Source of the DNA: CAG-390 sp045531455
Lineage (GTDB): Bacteria; Bacillota; Clostridia; Oscillospirales; CAG-272
Length of the DNA stretch: 64,000 bases
Assembly (NCBI GenBank): GCA_045531455.1
Contig: JAZSEA010000060.1
Span: forward strand, 1-64,000
Reading direction: 5' to 3'
In this document: positions 23,599-32,763 of the stretch, piece after piece
How positions within the stretch are numbered: position 1 is the first letter of the stretch
Layout: every line of letters starts with the position of its first letter
Position numbers and translations under genes: made by a program
Notes under the pieces: generated by a model
What the model was told of the DNA's origin: nothing
Databases searched by the model: none
Seen by the model: only the letters and a program-made list of their open reading frames with translations

Positions 23599-25259
23599 TC
23601 CTTCGGAAGGATCTCGATCTCTAATTCAATCTCGCTTTCAGATTCCGCGAAGAAGATCTTGTAATATCCGCTTCTGTTCTTTGCAACGATATTAGTTTTG
23701 CGAATCATTCCGCTTGTTTTGTATCTGCAGACCCAACCGAGATAGGAAACCTCAATAATTCCGTTGCTGACAGTTATCTCGGTCTCGCGTTCTCCGTCAA
23801 AGGCGAAGATCGGTAGCATATGGATAACGGTACCCTCGCCCGTGATCTTTATTGCAACGCCGTCCGAAGAAAGGCGGTATTCACCCGTGAGACCTTCCGC
23901 ATATCCGAGAATAGCGAAAGCATCGCCGTCCCCGTGACCGTGCGAGATTATCTTTATCGGCTCGTCGGAATCGCAGGCAAAGAAGACCTCGCCGTCGGAT
24001 ATTTTACCGGGACAAAGCGAGGCACGGTACTTTTCATCCGAATCGACTCTGTAATTCGGCTCGTCGGCGCAGGGAAGAGTCATACAGATCGCAGATGGCG
24101 CGCCATAACGGTGAACTCTGCCGAGACCCGATGAGTCGTAATGCGGGTCACCGTTTGTATCAAACTCAAGGGAGTAACCACCCGCGCGGAGGAATAGCTT
24201 GTGGAAATGCTCCGAGGTCTCAAGATCGGCGGGAGAATCGTCGAATTCCGTAGACTCGATCGAATCGTCGCATAGCATGAAAGCAGAGAAAATATGCGAC
24301 GCCGTTGTGATCATATACTTGTCGAAATAAGCATATTTTTCGCATCCGTATTTAGTTTCGGTCGGGAAACGGTTCTTGACGTGTCGGATCGGCTCTTTTG
24401 AGAGCCAGTATTCGGTCATTTCCATAGCGCGAGCGATCGCCGCCTTGAATTTTCCGGCAAGTATAAAATCACCCTCGCGCGCGTATCTGTTTGCCTCGTA
24501 TTCAAATATCGTGGCAAGCAGACCCTCGTTGTGGACGAACTGATTGCTCCTTCCGCCAAAGGCGACCTCACCCGTGACCGACTGCATCTCGAGCGTCATA
24601 AGCGCGGTCTCCTTGAGAACCTTGTTGATCCGTTCACGGTAAGGTCCGTTATATCCGAAATGCATAAGAAGACATAAGAGATAACGCGGAACAAGATCAT
24701 AGATGATCGGCTGATGCGCGTAATGCTTGGTATTGTCACGGTACATTCCGTTCGAGTCGAGTCTGCCAAGCTGATTTTCTATCTGAATCTCGATGAATTT
24801 ATCCGAATCGCACCCGATAAGCTTTTTCCGTGCAAATTCACTCAAAGCAGAGAAGAGAGCCCAGTTTCCTATCACTTGATCTGCCTTCACTGCAAATTTG
24901 TCGTAGCATTTATGCGGCTCGATCAAAGCAAGATCGCGCTTCCAGCCTTCGATATTCGACGCGAATTTGCCGAGCCGTTCAAGCTCCATAATGCAGAAAA
25001 CGATCTCGCGCACGGAAAAATCGTTAGCCGCCTTAACACGGGGTATCTCGCGGCAGCAGAGATCCATCATCTCAATGAAGAGCGGCTCAAGCTCCGTACG
25101 GTATCCGTGAGAGATGAGCACGCCGAGATTGACCGTCAGACGCGGAAAGCCGTGCTCTGTCAAGCCCTCGGTCTTAACGCGCTCAAAATATTCGCTTATG
25201 TGCCCGTCGGTGTATGCGCCGAGGGCTTTTGACATCAATTCAAGATATTTCTTTTTCAT
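23595..25259 (-). CDS. Predicted alpha/alpha-barrel glycoside hydrolase- or lyase-like protein
   Basis: The 554-residue protein has no signal peptide. The N-terminal 370 residues are rich in helix pairs (NWALFSALSEFARKKLIG, YDLVPRYLLCLLMHFGY), as in toroidal glycosidase or polysaccharide-lyase folds. The central GGRSNQFVHNEGLLATIFEYEANR looks like a conserved active-site segment. The C-terminal 170 residues are beta-rich, like heparinase-type beta-sandwich domains. I do not recognise the exact family. Being cytoplasmic, it would act on small imported glycosides or acids. Its start overlaps the stop of the 2-hydroxyacid dehydrogenase gene (TGATG). Confidence 0.55.
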   Translation of the reverse strand: MKKKYLELMSKALGAYTDGHISEYFERVKTEGLTEHGFPRLTVNLGVLISHGYRTELEPLFIEMMDLCCREIPRVKAANDFSVREIVFCIMELERLGKFASNIEGWKRDLALIEPHKCYDKFAVKADQVIGNWALFSALSEFARKKLIGCDSDKFIEIQIENQLGRLDSNGMYRDNTKHYAHQPIIYDLVPRYLLCLLMHFGYNGPYRERINKVLKETALMTLEMQSVTGEVAFGGRSNQFVHNEGLLATIFEYEANRYAREGDFILAGKFKAAIARAMEMTEYWLSKEPIRHVKNRFPTETKYGCEKYAYFDKYMITTASHIFSAFMLCDDSIESTEFDDSPADLETSEHFHKLFLRAGGYSLEFDTNGDPHYDSSGLGRVHRYGAPSAICMTLPCADEPNYRVDSDEKYRASLCPGKISDGEVFFACDSDEPIKIISHGHGDGDAFAILGYAEGLTGEYRLSSDGVAIKITGEGTVIHMLPIFAFDGERETEITVSNGIIEVSYLGWVCRYKTSGMIRKTNIVAKNRSGYYKIFFAESESEIELEIEILPKD

Positions 25260-26245
25260 CACGCCATCGTTTCGAGCATCTTTTCGCTGACCTCATAAAG
25301 ACAAGGCTCACCCGAAATGAATCGCTCGTACTCCTCGATGATATATTCAGCCATACGGTGCGTCTCGCTCTCAAGACTTCCCGCAATATGCGGAGTCAGG
25401 AAACAGTTGGGGAGCGAATAGAATGCGTGACCCTCTGCGGGCGGCTCGGGGTAGGTGACGTCAAGGATCGCCGTGACGTCGGGACGCTCCTCAAGCAGCT
25501 TTACAAGATCGGGCTCGACAACCTGCGCGCCCCTGCCCGTGTTGATAAATGTAGAGTAGGGAAGCATCCTCGAGAAGCAGGAATAATCAAGCATCCCCTT
25601 CGTCTGCGCGTTGTTTGCCATATGATTGGTCACAACACGGCAACGTTCGAAAAGCTCGTGGAGCGAGCATTTCTCGATGCCGAGAGCCGCGGCTCTTTCG
25701 TCCGAAAGGAAGGGATCGAACGCAAGAACGCCGAGCTTGTAATCCTTAAGTCTCTCGGCAACCTGTGAGCCTATCATACCAACGCCGATGATTCCGACGT
25801 ACTCGCCGTAATTGCCGGGATAAGAAGCCTTCATAACCTTGCCCGCCTCGCGGTTGCCCTTCTTCATCTCGCGTGAATGAGCGAAAAATCCCTTGTTCGC
25901 AAGAATGATCTGCGCGAGAGTATATTCAACTACGGGAACCGCATTTGCCGCCCACGCGCTGAAAACCTTGACTCCGCAATGAAGGAAGGGGCGCGCAAAC
26001 GCCTGAACGCTTCCCGCGGCATAGAAAACGCATTTGAGATTCGGGAAGCAGACCTTGATCTCCTCCTCGCTCATCGCGGGCATTCCCCAGGTCGAAAAAA
26101 TATATTCAACTTCGGCAAATGCATCGGGATCGGCAATAACGTCGGCGTAGGTATAAACTTTTTTGACAATATTGAGCTTATCAAAGCTGTCGGCGTAGAC
26201 CTTTTCTACGCTGCCTTTTTTATTACATAAGAAAATAGATTTCAT
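25259..26245 (-). CDS. D-isomer-specific 2-hydroxyacid dehydrogenase
   Basis: The 328-residue NAD-dependent enzyme has the nucleotide loop VGIIGVGMIGSQVAERLKDY near residue 150. The catalytic arginine lies in FINTGRGAQVVE, the glutamate region in DVTYPEPPAEGHAFY and the histidine in PHIAGSLESETH. These are the standard residues of the family, which interconverts 2-keto and D-2-hydroxy acids. The start at 26245 follows AGAGG by 7 bases; 26248 is also possible. It sits in the catabolic operon between the flavoprotein and the barrel enzyme. Confidence 0.9.
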   Translation of the reverse strand: MKSIFLCNKKGSVEKVYADSFDKLNIVKKVYTYADVIADPDAFAEVEYIFSTWGMPAMSEEEIKVCFPNLKCVFYAAGSVQAFARPFLHCGVKVFSAWAANAVPVVEYTLAQIILANKGFFAHSREMKKGNREAGKVMKASYPGNYGEYVGIIGVGMIGSQVAERLKDYKLGVLAFDPFLSDERAAALGIEKCSLHELFERCRVVTNHMANNAQTKGMLDYSCFSRMLPYSTFINTGRGAQVVEPDLVKLLEERPDVTAILDVTYPEPPAEGHAFYSLPNCFLTPHIAGSLESETHRMAEYIIEEYERFISGEPCLYEVSEKMLETMA

Positions 26246-26275
26246 CATAAAACCTCTCAAATGAATGGTCTGCGG

Positions 26276-28168
26276 TCAAGTGTGGTTTTGAGTGCATTCT
26301 CTGTATTCGCGCCAGACGGTCTCAAAGCTCTCGTCCTCGGGAGGCATCTTTCTGACGATCCTGCGTGCGCAGATCAGATCGCCTCCGCAGAGCCTGACAG
26401 AGCGGATGATCTTTTTGTGTGCCTCACTCTCGGGCAGAGTGAATGCGAAAATATCTTCAAGCCCGTCGGGAGCTTCGCCATTTTCATCGGTATAAAGCGC
26501 AGAACCGCGCGAGATCTTCTGATTCTTTGCAAAATCAAGCATCGAAGTCAGCACCGCGAACTGAACTGTCAGCGTGTCGATAAGAAGATAAAGCGAACGC
26601 ATCTCCTCGACCGACGGAAGGGTATAGATCCTTTGAATAAGCGGGAGCACGCTCTTGATCTCGTTGAGATATCTCTCCATCTCTGCGGGATTTCTTATCG
26701 CCGCCGCGGATGCGCTCATCGACTTCCTCGCCGTCCCGAGCCTTGCATCAACGTCAATTATCGAAGGAGCGGAAGGATCGAGGATGATCAGATCGCTGTA
26801 ATCGAGATTATCGATGACCACTTGGCTAGTACGTGAACTTACGGATATCGCCTCAGCCGCACGAAGCGCGCCAACCTGTCCCGCATTGAGCGCGCTACCG
26901 CCCGGACGCGTGATACCGTGGGTTCCCGCAGCCTCACCGACTGCGTAAAGTCCGCGCACGTTGCTTTCCCAGTTATCGTTTACAGCAACTCCGCCGTTGC
27001 AATGCTGTGCGCAGAGCGCGATCTCGAGGCGTTCGCATTCAAGATCAACTCCCTTCGAGCGGTAAAGCTCGTATGCGGGCTCGTTCATCTTTCGCAGACG
27101 CTCTATCGGACTGCCGAAGCAAGCATCCGCTTTTTTGAGATAAGCGCAAGCCTCATCGGAAAGCTTCTCGAATTCAATTGTTTCAAGCCCGAAAGGATTC
27201 TTTGTGTAATCAAGATATATTTTGCGCCCGCGCATTATGCTTTCGCGGTACACGAGCAGGTCGATCAATGAAGAACCCTCGCGTGCCTTGTTTACGTCAA
27301 AGGGCCATTGATAACCCTTCATAAAGAGCGCGGACATAGCCTCGTAAGCGTCAAAGAAGTATTCCCAAAGGAACTCGCGCTCTTTTCCGTTTTCATCGAC
27401 AGAAACAAGCCTCGGGAGCACCTGCATATACGTACCCGAAACGTTCCATCTCGGTGAGACGGAAGCAAGGCCGTATTGCCATTCTGTGAGATTCTGCAGA
27501 GCCGCACCCGCGTTCAGCGCAAGCGAGGTCATACCGTGATGACACTCGGGATAAACGCTGTCCGAGTAAATCCCCGCGGGACCGCCCGTGGCAATAACGA
27601 CGTTCGGCGCGGAAAAGCTGACATAATCGCCCGATCCGAGATCAAGGCAGATAAGCCCGCGAACGCCCTCGTCATCCCTGAGTATCTTTATAGCAAGCAT
27701 ACGGTCAAAGATCGGGATACCGAGTGCTTGAGCCTTCTTCTCGAGAGCCTCGGTCATATATTTGGATGTCAGAGGCCCCGCACTCGTCGCACGAGCCATC
27801 GGATCGTGATCGGTCTTATAGCCAACGAATTCGCCGTAACGGTTTGAGGGGAAAGGCACACCTGCCTCGCAGAGATTCAGAAAGCATCTTGCCGAAAGCG
27901 AAGCCTCGCAAAGCGCGATGTCGCCGTCAACGCAACCCCCGCTGTACAGCGTCTCTGCCATATTCCGAACGCTGTCGGGAGTACTGCCCGAAAGTGAGAG
28001 CTTGTAATATGTCTGCTTGTCGCTTCCCGTGTTTCTTGAGGTGCCGCAATTAATTCCCTCGGTCACGATACAAACGATCTTTCTGCCGATCTCCGCGATC
28101 CTGCAAGCCGTTCCGAATCCCGCGGCACCGCTGCCGATGACCACGGAATCAAATGAATAATTCTTCAT
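26276..28168 (-). CDS. FAD-dependent oxidoreductase, fumarate reductase/succinate dehydrogenase flavoprotein-like
   Basis: The 630-residue protein has the ADP-binding fold SVVIGSGAAGFGTACRIAE at residue 9, VVIATGGPAG near residue 208, and a C-terminal FAD site VRGLYAVGEAAGTHGITRPGGSALNAGQVGALRAAEA. The fumarate-reductase HHxxGG site is replaced by QHCNGGVAV. The substrate is therefore likely not fumarate; related flavoproteins reduce double bonds or oxidise hydroxy groups in plant or sterol compounds and organic acids. It is soluble, without heme or signal peptide. It starts one base after the SDR stop. Confidence 0.85.
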   Translation of the reverse strand: MKNYSFDSVVIGSGAAGFGTACRIAEIGRKIVCIVTEGINCGTSRNTGSDKQTYYKLSLSGSTPDSVRNMAETLYSGGCVDGDIALCEASLSARCFLNLCEAGVPFPSNRYGEFVGYKTDHDPMARATSAGPLTSKYMTEALEKKAQALGIPIFDRMLAIKILRDDEGVRGLICLDLGSGDYVSFSAPNVVIATGGPAGIYSDSVYPECHHGMTSLALNAGAALQNLTEWQYGLASVSPRWNVSGTYMQVLPRLVSVDENGKEREFLWEYFFDAYEAMSALFMKGYQWPFDVNKAREGSSLIDLLVYRESIMRGRKIYLDYTKNPFGLETIEFEKLSDEACAYLKKADACFGSPIERLRKMNEPAYELYRSKGVDLECERLEIALCAQHCNGGVAVNDNWESNVRGLYAVGEAAGTHGITRPGGSALNAGQVGALRAAEAISVSSRTSQVVIDNLDYSDLIILDPSAPSIIDVDARLGTARKSMSASAAAIRNPAEMERYLNEIKSVLPLIQRIYTLPSVEEMRSLYLLIDTLTVQFAVLTSMLDFAKNQKISRGSALYTDENGEAPDGLEDIFAFTLPESEAHKKIIRSVRLCGGDLICARRIVRKMPPEDESFETVWREYRECTQNHT

Positions 28169-28906
28169 TTAGAGTCTCCTTAAATGGAATCCGCCGTCAA
28201 CGTCGATTGACTGCCCCGTGACGTAGGGAAGAGCACCCGATACGAGTGCGTAGACCGCGTCCGCAATATCCTCGGGCTCACCCCAACGTGCGATCGGAAG
28301 TAGACCGCCGCCGATCAGACCATCATATTTCTCCTTGACCTTTGCGGTCATATCCGTGGCAATAATACCGGGACGGACCTCGTTTACGGGAATTCCGTAT
28401 TCGGCAAGCCTGTCGGCAAAGAGCTTCGTGATCATCGAAACTCCGGCCTTGGAAATGCAGTATTCTCCGCGGCTCGTAGAGCTTGTATATGCGGAAAGGG
28501 AAGATATATTGCAAATACTACCGCGCATACCGCCGACAGCCTCGTTTTTTATCATCTCTTTGGCAACCGCCTGAGTCAGAAAGAGAGTTCCCTTCGTGTT
28601 GATATCCATAACACGGTCATAGCTCTCCTCGGTCATTTCAAGCAGATCGCGTCGCTCAAGCGGAGCAACCCCCGCAACGTTTACAAGCGCATCAATCTTG
28701 CCGAACTGTTCTATCGCAGTTGCAACGAGCCTCTGTCTGTCCTCTGAAGATGAGAGATCACCCGATACGTAGTTGAAATCTTCCGATGAGAAATCAGATT
28801 TCTCAGCTCTTCCCATACCGGTTACAAGGTATCCCGCATCAAGAAATTTTCTGACGCAAGCCGCACCGATACCACGAGTACAGCCGCTGATAATTACGTG
28901 CTTCAT
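28169..28906 (-). CDS. Short-chain dehydrogenase/reductase (SDR), FabG-like
   Basis: The 245-residue NAD(P)-dependent oxidoreductase has the Rossmann motif SGCTRGIGAACV (TGxxxGIG with Ser for Thr), NVAG near residue 77, the catalytic serine in ICNISSLSAYTS and the YCISK motif. The C-terminal VTGQSIDVDGGFHLRR is classical. Its length is normal. It overlaps the OYE gene start by four bases (ATGA), so the two are co-translated. It likely acts on a keto or hydroxyl group of the same substrate as the neighbouring flavoproteins. Confidence 0.92.
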   Translation of the reverse strand: MKHVIISGCTRGIGAACVRKFLDAGYLVTGMGRAEKSDFSSEDFNYVSGDLSSSEDRQRLVATAIEQFGKIDALVNVAGVAPLERRDLLEMTEESYDRVMDINTKGTLFLTQAVAKEMIKNEAVGGMRGSICNISSLSAYTSSTSRGEYCISKAGVSMITKLFADRLAEYGIPVNEVRPGIIATDMTAKVKEKYDGLIGGGLLPIARWGEPEDIADAVYALVSGALPYVTGQSIDVDGGFHLRRL

Positions 28907-30219
28907 TTGTGATTCTCCTTGAATTCGCGGTAGATATCTGTGTAAAGCTTATCGCGTACGACACAACCGGGAGTGCCTCCCGCACGCATCATCTCCGAGC
29001 ATTTCGAGCAGCAGATGCATATTTTTTCCTTCTTGAATCCGCCCGAGAGAATATCCTTCGCAAAATCAGGATACGCAAGAATAGTTCTTCCGAATCCGCA
29101 GAAATCAAATCCGCCGTCGCGCACAAATCCCGCGCAAACCTCGGGTGCCGTAACGCCGAGATATGAGAGAGCTGAGGAAATGATCTTGATCTCGGGAACC
29201 TCGCGCTTGAGATCCGCAATACCGTGAAGCATACGTGCAACGCCCTCAAGCGGATGCTCCTCGGGCTCGTAACCGCCGAGAGCAAAGGGACGGTTTACGT
29301 GCGGATTGAAGTAGGGATTTCCCATCGTAATATTCAGAAGCTCAACGCCGAGATCGCGGAGCTCTTTGAGCAGCCAAACGGGCTCTTCCTTGTCAAATTC
29401 GATCCCACCGTTCTTCGATACACCGAATCCGTAAGGATAGGGGAAGCCGTCGTATACGTTGAGACGGGATGAAACAATGAAATCCTTACCCGTAGATTTC
29501 ATAGCACCTTCGATGCATTCGCGCAGAAGTCTCGTTCTGTTTTCGAGAGAGCCGCCGTACTTACCCTCGCGCTCATAAGCCGAAAGAAGCTCGGAGTTGA
29601 TATACCTGTGACAGCATTTGATATCAACGCCGTCAAAGCCCGCCTCTTCTGCCAGCCTTGACGATTCGATCAAAGCCGCGCCGATGCGGTCAAGCTCGTC
29701 ATCGGAAAGAATACGGCTCTTGTCGATCGGCTTGTCACCCTCAAATATCGGATTGTTGTAAGCAATAAGAGGCTCGGGTACGCCGTGCGGCTTGCTGTAT
29801 CTGCCCGAATGAGTCGCCTGCATAATGACAAGGGGCTCGAATCCGTTTGCCTTAATTGCGTTTTCCTTGATCTCATTTACGATCTTTTTGAAGCTGTCGA
29901 GATTGTCCTTTTTTATCCAAAGCTGACGCGGATTCGCGCGTCCGTCCTCGTGGCAAGCGGTAGCCTCGAACCAGATAATACCCGCGCCGCCCTCGGCAAG
30001 TCTCTTGTATCTTCGGATGGTGAGCTCTGCGGGAGTACCGTCTGCGTTACCGTCGCATCCCTCCATAGCCTGGCAGGCAAGCCTGTTATATACCGTCTTG
30101 TTACCGACGGTAATCTGCTCTCCGAGCACAGAGAGATCTTCGGAAAATGGCAGATTTGTCTTAAGTTCAATATTCTGTGCCGAGAATTCCTCGGCGGAAG
30201 TATATACACGTCTGTTCAT
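28903..30219 (-). CDS. NADH:flavin oxidoreductase (Old Yellow Enzyme family) with a cysteine cluster
   Basis: The 438-residue protein has a FMN TIM barrel at residues about 20-385: NRLACQAMEGCDG, IWFEATACHEDGRANPRQL, AGFDGVDIKCCHRYINSELLS, and VCAGFVRDGGFDFCGFGRTILAYPDF. A C-terminal cysteine group (C-x2-C-x2-C-x11-C within ICICCSKCSEMMRAGGTPGC) resembles the 4Fe-4S site of 2,4-dienoyl-CoA reductase and BaiCD-like enzymes. The flavodoxin-like and NADH domains of those larger enzymes are absent, so electrons must come from a partner. It probably reduces a carbon-carbon double bond. Confidence 0.88.
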   Translation of the reverse strand: MNRRVYTSAEEFSAQNIELKTNLPFSEDLSVLGEQITVGNKTVYNRLACQAMEGCDGNADGTPAELTIRRYKRLAEGGAGIIWFEATACHEDGRANPRQLWIKKDNLDSFKKIVNEIKENAIKANGFEPLVIMQATHSGRYSKPHGVPEPLIAYNNPIFEGDKPIDKSRILSDDELDRIGAALIESSRLAEEAGFDGVDIKCCHRYINSELLSAYEREGKYGGSLENRTRLLRECIEGAMKSTGKDFIVSSRLNVYDGFPYPYGFGVSKNGGIEFDKEEPVWLLKELRDLGVELLNITMGNPYFNPHVNRPFALGGYEPEEHPLEGVARMLHGIADLKREVPEIKIISSALSYLGVTAPEVCAGFVRDGGFDFCGFGRTILAYPDFAKDILSGGFKKEKICICCSKCSEMMRAGGTPGCVVRDKLYTDIYREFKENHK

Positions 30220-30255
30220 TGTATTTCCTTTTGATCTGTGATCGTTATGATGTCG

Positions 30256-31755
30256 TTATTGCAGGTTTTCGTATGTAAGAAGGAAATCGTCTACCGATTT
30301 AAGGAATACTCGCTTGGATGTATTGAGATAGGAAGCAAGATCCGCCTTCGGAGTAGTGTTGAAGCGGAAGAGCGTTCTCGGAGCATCCTCAAGGCAGGAA
30401 TAATATACGAACATAAAACTGATAGTCGCGTTTTCGCGGATGATATCAAGCATCTGGCTCATATTAGGATCCGAAGCATACTTGCTCTTCAAGGTTGATT
30501 CATAGTAAACGGGAGAAACCTCGGTATATCCGAAGTAAGCCTCGCACTCGATGAATTTTGATACAAGATCAAGATCGGTTTGAGTCTGCGGGATGAAGAA
30601 TGTCGATGTGGAGGTTCCGATCTGGGTGAGATACTTCTCCTGATCCTTGTCATACTTGGGAATAGGGATGATACCGTAATCGTTATCCATATCGCGGATA
30701 TACTCCGTAGCGTAGATATAGTTGGTCATCATAGCAACTCTGCCCTCTGCAAAGGATTCGCGGGGAGGGTACTTACCGTTGCCCTTGCTTGCTGAGTCGA
30801 GAGCTTTTACTCCGGGAACCGTGGTGTAGTAGGTTCTCAGCTTGCTGTATGCGCTGTCAAGCCGATCGGTAAGACCGTAATAGGTATATGTTCCGTCTTT
30901 GCTCATATCGATTACCTGAATATCCAAAGCAGTCATCCAGGTGCCGTTCGGAACCGATTCGCCGAAATACGCAAAGCGGTCATTGTCGATATCATACTGA
31001 CCGTCGCCGTTGATGTCACTTGACATATCAGCAGTCAGCTCGAGGAATTTATCAAGAGTCCAGTCGTCACTGCGGACAAGATCATATAGGTTTACGTCGG
31101 ATTTCAGATCGCGCCAAAGGTCTACGTTGAAGTATACGACGGAGAGGTCCTTGTAGAGAGAAAGCGAGTGGTCGCTGAGAATTCCGTAAAGCTTGCCCTT
31201 TATACCGAATTGTTCCGTCATTTCGGCTACGTACCAAGCCTGATCGAGATTATTGTACTGCAGATCGTGAACGTTGACGAACACGCTCTGCTGAGAAAGC
31301 GGAAGAGTGACGGTAAGCCAGTTGTTGACAAGATCGAATGAGTCGTCGCCCGATGCCCAGGCGTTGGTGATCTTTGCATTGAAGGTCTTGCGCGAAGCAT
31401 AAATGCCCGATTCATAGATCAGATCGATCTCAATTCCGAGGTAATCCTCAACCATACCGTCTTTTTTAAAGATCGAATCGTTGACGATATCGCCATTTTC
31501 GGAGTCGATGTTGAATTCGTAAGATGTAGCGGTGTTTGTGAGGATAGTGAAGGCTTCTTTACCGTTGTCCTCTTTTGCGAATCCGAGAGTATCCTCCAAT
31601 GTAGGCTCGTCGGTTTCTTCGGGGTTATTCGGAGCTTCGGTCCTTTGTACGGGAGCTGCCGTGGTATCGTTAGCGGGCTCTGCCGTATCGGTACAGCCTG
31701 CAAGAATAGCGGGGAGCAATAGCGCGATTAGTAATAATACTGAAATGCGTTTCAT
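30256..31755 (-). CDS. Extracellular solute-binding lipoprotein (ABC importer)
   Basis: The 499-residue protein has a lipobox signal (LLPAILAGC, cysteine at residue 20), then a Thr/Pro/Glu linker and a type-1 binding-protein fold. A calcium-loop-like DINGDGQYDIDND lies in the middle. The segment DYGIIPIPKYD followed by YYESTLKSKYA is shared with the paralogue at 35787-37298. It captures a substrate, perhaps an oligosaccharide or glycoside, outside the cell. No permease genes are in the island. It begins the minus-strand catabolic operon, divergent from the AraC regulator. Confidence 0.88.
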   Translation of the reverse strand: MKRISVLLLIALLLPAILAGCTDTAEPANDTTAAPVQRTEAPNNPEETDEPTLEDTLGFAKEDNGKEAFTILTNTATSYEFNIDSENGDIVNDSIFKKDGMVEDYLGIEIDLIYESGIYASRKTFNAKITNAWASGDDSFDLVNNWLTVTLPLSQQSVFVNVHDLQYNNLDQAWYVAEMTEQFGIKGKLYGILSDHSLSLYKDLSVVYFNVDLWRDLKSDVNLYDLVRSDDWTLDKFLELTADMSSDINGDGQYDIDNDRFAYFGESVPNGTWMTALDIQVIDMSKDGTYTYYGLTDRLDSAYSKLRTYYTTVPGVKALDSASKGNGKYPPRESFAEGRVAMMTNYIYATEYIRDMDNDYGIIPIPKYDKDQEKYLTQIGTSTSTFFIPQTQTDLDLVSKFIECEAYFGYTEVSPVYYESTLKSKYASDPNMSQMLDIIRENATISFMFVYYSCLEDAPRTLFRFNTTPKADLASYLNTSKRVFLKSVDDFLLTYENLQ

Positions 31756-31847
31756 GGTAATGCTTTCCTTTCTATTATATGTTAATATAATTATAACTTA
31801 AACGCATGTTTTTTGTTATGAATATTTTGCTGATTGATGTGTAAATA

Positions 31848-31876
31848 TTGCAATTTGCCGTAAAATATGCTATAAT
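31848..31876 (+). promoter_or_regulatory. Sigma-A promoter of the AraC operon
   Basis: TTGCAA (31848-31853), 17-base spacer, TATAAT (31871-31876). It lies in the 151-bp divergent region shared with the solute-binding lipoprotein gene. Confidence 0.7.
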
Positions 31877-31906
31877 TGTTATGTAAATCACGCAAGGAGA
31901 AGCAAG

Positions 31907-32716
31907 ATGAAGGTTTTAAGCGCAAATTATTCGGAAGAGACAAAGGGATACATCAGCCATTACCACGATGCCCACGAATTGATTTATATTATCTCGGGAA
32001 GGATCTCCGTCAATATCGGCGGAGAAGAGCGCGAAGCAGGCGCGGGCTCGTTGCTCGTTTTGAGCCGTCTTGAAGAGCATTCAGTACACGTGCTGACTCC
32101 CGAATACCGACGTTATACGCTTCTGATCTCGCCCGAATTATCGGGAGGAGACGATTATCTTCTGGCTTCTGTTCTGATCAACCGAAGCGGTGGATTTGAT
32201 CATATCATCGATCTGAGACATCAGACAAGCGAAATAGAAGGAATATTCAGCGAAATGGCAAGTGAATTTTCACTCCGCGCGCCTATGTATGAAAAAATGC
32301 TTGATTCGATGCTGACTCGTCTTCTCGTCGGTCTTTACAGACTTTGTCCCGAGCTGTATCTTGCGGATGAAAATACCAATACCGAGATCGTTCGCCAACT
32401 GCAGCTCAGATTTGAGCAGAGTTATGCGGAACGTTTTTCTCTTTCCGAGCTTGCGGGCGAGTATCACGTCAGCCCCTCGCATCTCTCGCATATTTTCAAG
32501 CGAATAACCGGTTATTCGCCTATAGATTATCTGATAAGCTGTCGACTTTCGGCGGCAAAGACTCTGCTTGCAAAGAGCAATAAGAGCATCAAGGAGATAA
32601 TCGACCTATGCGGCTTTTCGGATGAAAGTAATTTCAGCCGAATGTTCCGTTCGAGAGTTGGAAGCACCCCGAGCGAATTTCGAAGGCAAAATTACTCCAA
32701 ATCGCTTGACAAATGA
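31907..32716 (+). CDS. AraC family transcriptional regulator
   Basis: The 269-residue protein has an N-terminal cupin-type ligand domain (YHDAHELIYIISGRISVNIGGEE) and a C-terminal pair of HTH motifs: FSLSELAGEYHVSPSHLSHIFKRITGYSPIDYL and IKEIIDLCGFSDESNFSRMFRSRVGSTPSEFR. It is divergent from the solute-binding lipoprotein operon and is the likely local activator of both operons. It is followed after 47 bp by three enzyme genes. Confidence 0.92.
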   Translation: MKVLSANYSEETKGYISHYHDAHELIYIISGRISVNIGGEEREAGAGSLLVLSRLEEHSVHVLTPEYRRYTLLISPELSGGDDYLLASVLINRSGGFDHIIDLRHQTSEIEGIFSEMASEFSLRAPMYEKMLDSMLTRLLVGLYRLCPELYLADENTNTEIVRQLQLRFEQSYAERFSLSELAGEYHVSPSHLSHIFKRITGYSPIDYLISCRLSAAKTLLAKSNKSIKEIIDLCGFSDESNFSRMFRSRVGSTPSEFRRQNYSKSLDK

Positions 32717-32763
32717 GAAAAATAGTGATATCATTTTCCTGACCCCTAAAAGGAGGATAAATT

